From Streptomyces hygroscopicus subsp. hygroscopicus (GTDB lineage Bacteria > Actinomycetota > Actinomycetes > Streptomycetales > Streptomycetaceae), in contig NZ_BSSM01000001.1 in the NCBI RefSeq assembly GCF_030269125.1, positions 248,001 to 312,000 of the forward strand: a stretch of DNA of 64,000 bases, read 5' to 3'. The notes beneath the pieces are model-generated. The model was given only the letters and a program-made list of their open reading frames with translations. It was not told the DNA's origin and searched no databases. A program made the position numbers and the translations under genes. Of the stretch, positions 27,201-33,738 are shown in pieces (the first letter of the stretch is position 1; every line of letters begins with the position of its first letter).

Positions 27201-30160
27201 ACGGTGCCGCCCAGGCAGTGGCCGACCAGCACGGCCTCGTCCCGGCCGTCGAGGGCCGAGAGGACCCGGGGCAACAGGTCGGCGGCCGCCGCGGCCACCG
27301 TGCGGTGCGGCGGCTCGCCGAACCGCTTGTCGTGCCCGGCCAGGTCGGGCGCGATGATCTCGACGTCGCCGCGGACCTGCCAGGGACGGAAGAACGACGC
27401 GCCGGCGCCGGTGTGCGGAAGACAGACGACCGGCAGCCGGACCGCCGGGGCCGCGGCGACCGTCGCGCCGATGACACGCGCCAGCTCCGCGGCGTGGTCC
27501 CGGGCGAAGTAGTGACCGCCGCCCGCCACGAGTTCGAGCCGCACGGTCTCGGCGAACACCGACCAGCCGCGGTAGCCGTGTTCCGGATCCGGGGTGACGG
27601 GATCGGCGGTTCCCAGCACACAGTGCAGCGGGGCGCGCAGCCGCGCTCCCGGTGACTTGTGCGCCGCGGCCTGGAACCGTGTCGCGCCCGCCATGTCGTG
27701 CCGTACCGCGGCGAGCACCTGATGGCGATCGGCCTCGTCGAGTGGGCCGTCGAAGCCGCCGATGGCCTTGATGTAGGCGTAGAACTCGTCGCCCGAGCTG
27801 CCGGTGACGCGGGCCAGGTTCGCCTCGGCGTCCGGGTCGGTCAGGCTGGCACCGACATGGACGGCGCGCAGGTCGGCACCCCGGGCCTCCAGTTCGCGGG
27901 CCACCGCCACCGCGAGGGACGCGCCCGCGCAGTGCCCGTAGACCATGACGGCTCCGGACACGCGCTCCCGGACCTCGTCGGCCAGTCGCGAGACCGCCTC
28001 GTCGAACTCCAGGAACTCGCCGTCGTCGCCCTCGTGTCCGGGCAGGCTCGCCGCCCACAGCCGGAACCGCGGCGGCAGGGCGTCCGCGAGCGGCTGGTAG
28101 GCGGTCGCGGCCCCGCCCGCGTAGGGGATCGCGATGACGGTGGTGTCGGCCGCGGAGTCGTCGCCGGTGAGCGGCCAGAGCAACCGGTCGGCCGACGGCC
28201 GCGCCCCGTCGGCCAGGTAGGCGGCGAGCGCGGCGGCGGTCCGGTGGCGGAACAGCTCGGCGAGCGGCACGCCGCCCCCGAGCAGCCGGCGCACCTTGAG
28301 CGCGGCGAAGGAGTTGCCGCCCAGGTCGAAGAAGTCGCTGTGCGGATGCACCTCGTCCGCGCCCAGCACCTCCCGCCAGGCGTGCCGGACCCGCTCCAGC
28401 ATCTCCGGCGCGGTGTCCCCGACGGCCTCGGCGGCGGGTCCCGGGTCCTCGACGGCCTCCGGCTCGGGCACCGTGCCTTCGGCGGTCTCCCCCTCGCGCG
28501 CGGTCCCCGCGACGGCCTCCCCCTCCCGCGCGGCACCGCCGACGACGCCCCCGGGAGCCGGGTCGGCCTCCTCGACACCCCCCGAAGCCGGAGCGCTCCC
28601 CTCGACCACATCCGAAGCCAGAGCGGCCCCCTCGACCGCACCCCGAGCCGGAGCGGTCTTCTCGCCGGCCTCGGGAGCCGGGGCGGCGACCGTCACGGCC
28701 GTGCTCACCCGGGCCGGGGGGCGCGGCGGCTCGGGCAGCAGGAGGTCCCCGATCCCGCGGTCGGGGCGGGCCGCCACCGCGTCGGCCACCAGCGCGTACA
28801 TCGCGGCGAGCCGCTCGGCGGTCGCCGGATCGAACAGGTCCCGGGCGTAGACGAGATCCAGCACGAGCGCTCCGGCGTCGGCGCGCACCATGAAGTTGAG
28901 GTCGAACTTGGCGGCCCTCAGCTCCGGGACGAGGCCCTTGACGGTCAGTCCGTCGTAGGCGGGCAGTCGTTGGTACGCGGTGGACCCGCCGTCACTCTCC
29001 TCGAGCTGGACGTGCACCCGGATCAGCGGCGTCCGGGTGCCGGACCGCTCCGTGCGCAGGGCGTCGACGAGCAGTCCGAAGGGCAGCGCGCTGCCCTCGT
29101 AGTCGGCGATCAGGTCACGCCGTGTGCGCGCGAGCACCTGCCGGAACGTCGGGTTTCCCGAGAGGTCCGCACGGACCGGGAACGCGTTGGTGAACAGCCC
29201 GATCAGATGGCGCAGTTCGGGTTGCTGGCGCTGGGCGACGGTGGAGCCGAACAGGAGGTCGCGCCGCCCGGTGCAGCGGGCGAGCAGAACGGCGAGCAGC
29301 GCGGCGACGGTCATGAACCGGGACGCGCCCTCCGCTCGGGCGATCCGGTCGAGACGGTCCACGGTGGGTTCGGGAATCGTCGCCCGGCACAGGTCGCCCT
29401 CGGCCGTTCGTGCCGGATCGTCGGGACGGTCGGTCGGCAGCGTCATCTCCGCGCCGTCGAGCCGGGTACGCCAGTAGCCGGTCAGCCGCTCCCGTTCCGC
29501 CGCGTCGAGCCGGTCCCGTTGCCAGCACGCGAAGTCCGCGTACTGGACGGGGAGCGGGGGGAGCGCCGAAGGAACCCCGCGCACCGCCGCGTTGTAGCCG
29601 TCCGCGAGTTCGGCGTGCAGGAGCGGGACCGACCAGCCGTCGCAGGCGATGTGGTGCACGGTGAGCAGGAGCAGGTGGTCCCGCGGGGCGAGCCGGAGGA
29701 GTTCCGCGCGCAGGACGGGGCCGGTACCGAGGTCGAAGCGGGCCGTCTGCGCCGCGGCGAGCCGCCGGGGGACCTCCTCGGCGGCCGAGCCGGTGAGGTC
29801 GAGGACCGGCAGCGGCACCGGGGCGGGCGCGCCGACGACTTGGTACAGCACGCCGTCGTGCTCGGTGAACGTGGTGCGCAGCGCCTCGTGCCGCTCGACG
29901 ACCCGGGTCAGCGCGCCACGCAGGGCGCCGGTGTCGAGGGGGCCGCGGAGCGAGACCGGAAGCGGCACATTGTACGCGGACGAGCCCTGTTCGAGCTCGG
30001 TGACCATCCACAGCCCGGCCTGCGCGTACGAGGCGGGCACGACCGGGCCGGCCGGGCTCCGCCGAAGGATGCCGGACCGGTTCGACCGGCGCTGGGCGAG
30101 CGCCTTCAGCAGCCGCGCGCGTTCGGGTGAGCGTGCCGGCGGGGGAGGGACGATCGTCAC
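24263..30160 (-). CDS. NRPS4: C-PCP-TE-TE-A-PCP with Cys thioesterases
   Basis: 1965 aa, GTG start with AGGAG 7 nt upstream. Order: condensation domain (HHIACDG near 172), Ala/Gly/Glu linker (about 480-580), PCP1 (LGGNSFAA, Ser near 616), two thioesterase domains (about 660-895 and 905-1130), a degenerate C-domain tail (about 1170-1320), an A domain (about 1330-1850; CTSGSTGTPKP, FDMSVWE with intact Asp), an Ala/Pro repeat linker and PCP2 (AGGNSVVV near 1924). Both TEs have Cys in the nucleophile elbow instead of Ser: Cys744 in GHCAGAS and Cys982 in GHCLGG, with partner Asp (GTADPV; GAADAL) and His (GGGHYF; AGGHMY) present. No A domain sits between C and PCP1, so the C-terminal A domain probably loads PCP1 in trans or passes cargo through PCP2. 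Likely the release enzyme of the pathway. Confidence 0.88.
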   Translation of the reverse strand: MTIVPPPPARSPERARLLKALAQRRSNRSGILRRSPAGPVVPASYAQAGLWMVTELEQGSSAYNVPLPVSLRGPLDTGALRGALTRVVERHEALRTTFTEHDGVLYQVVGAPAPVPLPVLDLTGSAAEEVPRRLAAAQTARFDLGTGPVLRAELLRLAPRDHLLLLTVHHIACDGWSVPLLHAELADGYNAAVRGVPSALPPLPVQYADFACWQRDRLDAAERERLTGYWRTRLDGAEMTLPTDRPDDPARTAEGDLCRATIPEPTVDRLDRIARAEGASRFMTVAALLAVLLARCTGRRDLLFGSTVAQRQQPELRHLIGLFTNAFPVRADLSGNPTFRQVLARTRRDLIADYEGSALPFGLLVDALRTERSGTRTPLIRVHVQLEESDGGSTAYQRLPAYDGLTVKGLVPELRAAKFDLNFMVRADAGALVLDLVYARDLFDPATAERLAAMYALVADAVAARPDRGIGDLLLPEPPRPPARVSTAVTVAAPAPEAGEKTAPARGAVEGAALASDVVEGSAPASGGVEEADPAPGGVVGGAAREGEAVAGTAREGETAEGTVPEPEAVEDPGPAAEAVGDTAPEMLERVRHAWREVLGADEVHPHSDFFDLGGNSFAALKVRRLLGGGVPLAELFRHRTAAALAAYLADGARPSADRLLWPLTGDDSAADTTVIAIPYAGGAATAYQPLADALPPRFRLWAASLPGHEGDDGEFLEFDEAVSRLADEVRERVSGAVMVYGHCAGASLAVAVARELEARGADLRAVHVGASLTDPDAEANLARVTGSSGDEFYAYIKAIGGFDGPLDEADRHQVLAAVRHDMAGATRFQAAAHKSPGARLRAPLHCVLGTADPVTPDPEHGYRGWSVFAETVRLELVAGGGHYFARDHAAELARVIGATVAAAPAVRLPVVCLPHTGAGASFFRPWQVRGDVEIIAPDLAGHDKRFGEPPHRTVAAAAADLLPRVLSALDGRDEAVLVGHCLGGTVAFELAGLLLEHGVRLRHLIISGTPGPTVPRHRRTTGLPDREFLARLEELAGYAHPALADPEMAALLLPVLRADQEMYENYRRTSVTPLDVPVTVLRGAADALVSAADSARWQEATTRPLRYAEVAGGHMYLADDSGPVLELIEWLADGAEDRVGTLLAAQYPAPDWGLPEPAEPASRSTHDLGPVPRHRVLAAAAVVLGRYHGLPVTVLALRESAAARRPALVAFPTDPETPVAALLAVAEEALEGTWPRFGPVLASMLGDGAPAVEVRFHEAGDTEFPLTLAVGTGLTTAVGGGPIGRQAGDRFGSAVVHVAGQLAAGKGDLAGLELLDAAGRSRVRRLGDGGEPPAERRRIDDLVAARAAERPDATAITDRNSRLSYGSLDQAANRVARALRELGVEHGDRVGVCMARGWELVVVLLGVLRAGAAYLPMEPDNPPQRLARTARAGTPRLVVTASADFPAGTWRSVSPASLAGLAERQPPTPPARTGDAGDAAYVICTSGSTGTPKPVVVAHRSVTALIAGTGTEFAFADRDVWAFFHSVAFDMSVWEIWGALTTGGRLVVVPRRVTRVPEELHRLLAEERVTILNQTPTAFGMLAEADRDASSVLAVRLVTFGGEPLDTRALLPWFRRHPPHLCRLVNLYGITETTVHSTWTTVTPRMAETASRSVGVPLPGESLSIRDRAGRLLPPGVPGEIHVGGVGVALGYLGLDDLTAERFGVDEDGTRVYRSGDRGRMLPDGTVEHLGRLDDQVKLRGYRIELGEVRAALLAADGVTAAAVVVGGTPDAARLDAYVTPAGVDPPTIRHRVRALLPEYMVPATITALDALPLTANGKLDRARLPRPGPDPASGVAAGSGVPAASGVPAASGIPAASGIPAASAVPAAPAAPATSAVPARSAAPAAPLLPVPTEDQLTEIWEQLTGLRIRGDDNVFDAGGNSVVVSRFVAELRARGLAGPAVGDVYRLGTLRGLADRLRSRSA
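24565..24636 (-). repeat. 18-bp tandem repeats in NRPS4 linker
   Basis: Four 18-bp units (24565-24582, 24583-24600, 24601-24618, 24619-24636), identical except for the last few bases, encode PAASG(V/I) hexapeptides between the A domain and the terminal PCP. Degenerate copies flank them. In-frame flexible linker. Confidence 0.9.
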
Positions 30161-30193
30161 CTGTTCTCCTTAGCCCAGGGCGAGTCTCCCGAG

Positions 30194-30225
30194 ACCGTAG
30201 GCAGGCGCGGTTAGCCGGGGGTTAT
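30194..30225 (-). promoter_or_regulatory. Direct-repeat activator site and -10 box, NRPS4 operon
   Basis: On the minus strand ATAAC (30225-30221) and CTAAC (30214-30210) are 11 bp apart, followed after 10 bp by TACGGT (30199-30194). The NRPS4 GTG start is 34 nt further. The upstream half-site includes the stop codon of the glycosylase-like gene. Confidence 0.6.
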
Positions 30226-31298
30226 GCGGCGAGGAACCGGGCGATGTCGCGGAGTTCCGCGTCGAGGGCCGCCTGGCCGGCACCGGCCGGGCCGCCGTCG
30301 AACGGCTCCAGGGCGACGGCACGTGTCCGGTCCCGGCGCCAGACCCCGCGGACCAGGCCGTCCACGACGACGGTGGGGCTGATCTGACCGCCGCCCGGCC
30401 AGACCCTGCGCTCGTGCTCGGGCTCGACGGACAGCCGGCGGTCCGCGAATCCCACCAGGTAGTTGTCGTAGGCCGGCAGCAACCGGACGTCGCCCACCGG
30501 CTCCGGGCCCGGCGGAGCGTCGGCCGGCAGCGCGTGGTCGTCCAGGTCGCCGACGCGGCACGGTTCGATCAGACCGGCCCCGAGCAGGTCCCGCCACGCG
30601 GGGCGGGCAGCGGGCAGCCCGAGCCCGGACCAGGTGGCGAAGTCGGCCACGGTCGCCGGTCCGTGGGCCGCCAGATAGCGGTGCAGCAGCTCTTTGACCG
30701 CGTCAGGGCCGGAGGGTCCGGCAGAGGCGGGCAGCCAGTCCTTCGCGAGGACGTAGGTGGCGGAGCCGTCCTCCCGGACCGGACCGAAGCAGACGGTACC
30801 GAGGAGGGCGGACCGGCGGACGAGGTGGAACGGGACCTGCCCGGAGGCGTCGAGGCCCGCGTCGGTCATCCGCACCGCGAGTTCGTCCCGGGTCAGCGGG
30901 CCGTCGGCGAGCGCCTCGGCGATCACCCGCTCCCCCCGCCCCAGCTCGGCGGGTCCGAGCCCCAGCTCCCGGTAGCGGCGCTCGCCTCGGCGCAGCAGTC
31001 GGGGAGCGAGCAGTTCGCGGAGCCAGCCCGCGTCACGGGCCGGGACCAGGTACAGCGTGCCGCGCATGAACCAGCCCCGGACCAGAGTGCGCTCGGCGCC
31101 GAGCGCCCGGTACACGTCCGCCTCGGTCAGCCCGGAGCCGCGCGCCCTGACCCCGAGCGCGGCCGCCCTCAGATCCTGCGCCTGCACGGCCAGACACCGC
31201 TCCAGGACAGCGGCCACGGACGCCGCGCGCCACGCGCCACCCACGCCCTGCGACCACGCCCGGAGCAGTCTGGCCCCACCCGGTCCCAGCTCCCGCAC
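30222..31298 (-). CDS. AlkZ/YcaQ-like winged-helix DNA glycosylase (HTH_42)
   Basis: 358 aa protein of the winged helix DNA-binding (HTH_42, DUF1006) family that includes AlkZ of the azinomycin producer and E. coli YcaQ/AlkX, which excise alkylated or cross-linked bases. The family's catalytic QxQ-type motif is visible as AVQAQDLRAA near residue 37, and the C-terminal VDGLVRGVWRR strand-turn is typical. GTG start with AGGGGG upstream. It is on the same strand as, and 61 bp before, NRPS4, with its stop inside the NRPS4 promoter repeat. Paralogues are common in Streptomyces, so it may be housekeeping; a self-resistance role would imply a DNA-reactive product. Confidence 0.82.
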   Translation of the reverse strand: MRELGPGGARLLRAWSQGVGGAWRAASVAAVLERCLAVQAQDLRAAALGVRARGSGLTEADVYRALGAERTLVRGWFMRGTLYLVPARDAGWLRELLAPRLLRRGERRYRELGLGPAELGRGERVIAEALADGPLTRDELAVRMTDAGLDASGQVPFHLVRRSALLGTVCFGPVREDGSATYVLAKDWLPASAGPSGPDAVKELLHRYLAAHGPATVADFATWSGLGLPAARPAWRDLLGAGLIEPCRVGDLDDHALPADAPPGPEPVGDVRLLPAYDNYLVGFADRRLSVEPEHERRVWPGGGQISPTVVVDGLVRGVWRRDRTRAVALEPFDGGPAGAGQAALDAELRDIARFLAA

Positions 31299-31410
31299 GT
31301 ACGCCCCCTGACATCACTCGTCGCTACCGACGGTTCCCGAACCGTAGCCGATGGCCGTCCGCCCGGCCATCGACCGGCCTCGGCCCGACTCCCCCACCCG
31401 ACGCGGAGCG

Positions 31411-31427
31411 ACTCTCATCGTGAGAGT
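31411..31427. promoter_or_regulatory. Perfect 7-bp inverted repeat upstream of hydrolase promoter
   Basis: ACTCTCA-TCG-TGAGAGT is a perfect inverted repeat with the same half-site bases as the operators at 31463 and 32844 but in outward orientation and with 3-bp spacing. It lies just before the -35 box and may be an accessory TetR site. Confidence 0.4.
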
Positions 31428-31431
31428 TCAC

Positions 31432-31478
31432 TTGCATCAGGCTTGCGACCGGCCTATATTCATGAGAGTCAGTTCTCA
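31432..31478 (+). promoter_or_regulatory. Promoter with TetR-type operator, hydrolase gene
   Basis: -35 TTGCAT (31432-31437), 17-bp spacer, -10 TATATT (31455-31460), then the inverted repeat TGAGA-N6-TCTCA (31463-31478) across the expected transcription start. The same operator and a closely similar promoter precede the cupin gene at 32844-32891 on the other strand, so both should be repressed by the TetR protein encoded at 32942. Confidence 0.7.
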
Positions 31479-31492
31479 CGAAGGGCGCGGCC

Positions 31493-32320
31493 ATGACCTC
31501 CTCTGTTCCCACCGGCGACACCCGGACCGTCGACCTCCCCGGTGGCCTGTCCGTGACCATCGAAGAGCGCGGAAGCGGTTCCGGGGGCAGGGCCTTCCTG
31601 CTGCTGCACGGCGGCGCGGGCCCCCGGACGATGGCCGGTCCGGCGACCGCGCTGGCCGAGCAGGCGTACACCGTCGTCCCGACCCACCCGGGTTTCCAGG
31701 GGACACCTCGCCCGGAGTGGTGCGACACACCGGCCGACCTCGCCGTCGCCTACCTGGACCTGCTCGACGCCCTCGGCCTCGGCGACGTCATGGTGATCGG
31801 CAGCTCGCTCGGCGGCTGGGTCGCCTCCGAGATGGCCTTGCGCGACACCAAGGCCCGCATAGGAAGCCTCACTCTGCTCAACGCGGTGGGCATCCACGCG
31901 GCGCGGACGAAGGACGCGGTCGTCGACACCCGCGCCCTGGCACCGGCCGAGATCGCCGAGCTGTCGTTCGCCGATCCGGCCTTCCGCCCGGACTTCTCCT
32001 CCTTCAGCGACGAGCAGCGGGCGCAGGGGGCCGCCAACCAGCGGGCTCTGGCGCTCTACGGGGGTGAGAGGTTCTCGCACGACCCGAAGCTGCGCGGTCG
32101 CCTGCACCGCGTCGGCGTGCCGGTCCTGGTCGTCTGGGGCGAACAGGACGGCATCGCCTCCACGGCCTACGGCCGCGACTACGCCGGCTCCTTCCCCGAC
32201 GGCCGCTTCGTGGCCATCCCCGAGGCCGGGCACTTCCCGCACATCGAGCAGCCGGCGCGCACTCTCGGTGCCATCGGCGACTTCGCCGACACCATGGTGA
32301 AGCCGTCGGCCGCGGCCTGA
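31493..32320 (+). CDS. Alpha/beta hydrolase, TetR-regulated
   Basis: 275 aa alpha/beta hydrolase. Oxyanion HGGAG, nucleophile Ser in GSSLGGW, acid in WGEQDGI and catalytic His in EAGHFPH make a complete triad. The substrate is unknown; proteins of this kind are esterases, lactonases or C-C hydrolases. Its promoter carries the operator found upstream of the cupin gene, and a TetR gene lies 620 bp downstream, so it probably belongs to a small inducible detoxification or catabolic unit together with the cupin. The gene is convergent with the cupin. Confidence 0.88.
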   Translation: MTSSVPTGDTRTVDLPGGLSVTIEERGSGSGGRAFLLLHGGAGPRTMAGPATALAEQAYTVVPTHPGFQGTPRPEWCDTPADLAVAYLDLLDALGLGDVMVIGSSLGGWVASEMALRDTKARIGSLTLLNAVGIHAARTKDAVVDTRALAPAEIAELSFADPAFRPDFSSFSDEQRAQGAANQRALALYGGERFSHDPKLRGRLHRVGVPVLVVWGEQDGIASTAYGRDYAGSFPDGRFVAIPEAGHFPHIEQPARTLGAIGDFADTMVKPSAAA

Positions 32321-32369
32321 ACCCGACGTCGCCGCCGGACCCCCGGGACCGCCCGCGACGGCCTGCGGC

Positions 32370-32828
32370 TCAGTCGTACTCCGTGGCGGGCGCGGTCGCG
32401 TAACGGGCCATGACCCGCACGGCGGCCGGGCCTGTCAGGCCCCCGTCCCGCGCCGCCGCGTCGCGCAGGTCCCGGAAGTACTGCACATACAGGTCGGGCG
32501 TGAAGGTGTTGATCATCACCAGCGGCTCCCCGCCGGGGTTGGCGAAGGTGTGCGGCACGCCCGGCGGGACCATCACCAGCGTTCCGGCGGGCGCCTCGTG
32601 CTCGTCGTGTCCCACGGTGAACCGGGCCGTGCCGGAGACCACGTAGAAGCCCTCGTCGTGTTCGGCGTGACGGTGCTGGGGCGGGCCGGCGCTGTGCGGG
32701 GCGAGAGTGATCTCGCCGATCCCGAGACGGTGCGCGGTCGTGCCGCCGTCCTCCAGGATGCGCATCCTGGCGGGCCCAAGCTCGATCACCTCACCGCCGC
32801 CGGGAGGGACGATCGCGACGCTGTTCAT
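32370..32828 (-). CDS. Single-domain cupin protein
   Basis: 152 aa. A cupin_2 beta-barrel with metal ligands visible as QHRHAEHDEGFYVVSG (motif 1) and PPGVPHTFANPG (motif 2). May be a dioxygenase, isomerase or ligand-binding protein; function not assignable. ATG 32828 was chosen for AGGAG 7 nt upstream; the reading frame extends upstream through the operator and promoter, which rules out the longer form. Confidence 0.88.
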   Translation of the reverse strand: MNSVAIVPPGGGEVIELGPARMRILEDGGTTAHRLGIGEITLAPHSAGPPQHRHAEHDEGFYVVSGTARFTVGHDEHEAPAGTLVMVPPGVPHTFANPGGEPLVMINTFTPDLYVQYFRDLRDAAARDGGLTGPAAVRVMARYATAPATEYD

Positions 32829-32843
32829 GGCCGGACTCCTTCG

Positions 32844-32891
32844 TGAGAATCGACTCTCATGGAAATAGGCTGGTCGCATCGTATGATGCAA
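32844..32891 (-). promoter_or_regulatory. Promoter with TetR-type operator, cupin gene
   Basis: Reading on the minus strand: TTGCAT (32891-32886), 18-bp spacer, TATTTC (32867-32862), then TGAGA-N6-TCTCA (32859-32844). Much of the promoter (CTTGCATCA, GCGACC, CCATGAGAGTC-like block) matches the hydrolase promoter, so the two look like duplicates. The TetR gene starts 50 bp away on the other strand and may be autoregulated from here. Confidence 0.65.
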
Positions 32892-32941
32892 GTCTTCCGC
32901 ACAGGAAAGAGCCTGCCCGCCGCGGACCGAAAGGTGGATCC

Positions 32942-33577
32942 ATGTCCCCGCCGACCTCGCCGGCCTCCGGCATGACCGGCCGCGCGAACCAGAAGCTGCG
33001 GACGCGTCGGGCGATCGTCCAGGCCGCGGCCGAACTGAGCCGCACCGGACGCGAAGTGACGATGAGCGAGATCGCCGTGGCGGCCCTCGTGTCCGAGGCC
33101 ACGGCCTACCGCTACTTCCCCGACCTCGTCAGCCTCCTCCAGGAGGCCATGGCGGGCCAGCTCCCCGACCCGCACGAGGCGCTCGCCGGGGTCGAGCACT
33201 CCACCGATCCGGTGGAACGCGTCGCCGCGGCGACCGAGTTCCTGATGCGCCACGTGCTGGCCCGGCAGGGCGTGGTCCGCGCCATGATCGCCGGAACCAT
33301 CGCCCGGCCCGATCGGTCCGCGCGTCCCGGTCTGCGCTTCGGGCTGATCGACCACGCCCTGGCCCCGGCGGTGGCGGCGGCGACCGATCCCCCCGCCCTG
33401 GAGCAGCTCAGACGCGGCCTTGCCGTGGTGGTCAGCGCCGAGGCGCTCTTCAACCTCACCGACCTGTACGGCCTGGACCCCGAGGACGCCATCGCCAGCG
33501 TCGTGTCGACCGCCACGGCCCTCACCCGCGCATCCCTGCACCCGGACACGAAGCCGGCCGCTGACGCCCGGGCATGA
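32942..33577 (+). CDS. TetR/AcrR-family repressor
   Basis: 211 aa. N-terminal TetR helix-turn-helix at about residues 18-65 (RTRRAIVQAAAELS, then VSEATAYRYFPDLVSLL), and a variable all-helical ligand-binding C-terminal part. Start ATG 32942 preceded by AAGGTGG. It is divergent from the cupin and the only regulator in this three-gene unit, so it is the best candidate for binding TGAGA-N6-TCTCA at both target promoters. The inducer is unknown. Confidence 0.92.
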   Translation: MSPPTSPASGMTGRANQKLRTRRAIVQAAAELSRTGREVTMSEIAVAALVSEATAYRYFPDLVSLLQEAMAGQLPDPHEALAGVEHSTDPVERVAAATEFLMRHVLARQGVVRAMIAGTIARPDRSARPGLRFGLIDHALAPAVAAATDPPALEQLRRGLAVVVSAEALFNLTDLYGLDPEDAIASVVSTATALTRASLHPDTKPAADARA

Positions 33578-33674
33578 GCCGGCCCGGTGACGCGGACGTG
33601 GCTCCACCGGGCCGGTCAGGCTCCGCCGGGGGGTGGCCGGAGTACCCCCTTCCTGCCCGAGACCCACACGCGGG

Positions 33675-33716
33675 GTGGGCCGGTTCCCGCGGCTCGCACC
33701 GCCGGAACCGGCCCAC
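33675..33716. terminator. Bidirectional terminator between TetR and GH92 genes
   Basis: GTGGGCCGGTTCC (33675-33687) and GGAACCGGCCCAC (33704-33716) form a perfect 13-bp stem with a 16-nt loop, in the 161-bp gap between two convergent genes. Confidence 0.75.
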
Positions 33717-33738
33717 CGTCGTCAGCGTCCGCCGGCTC

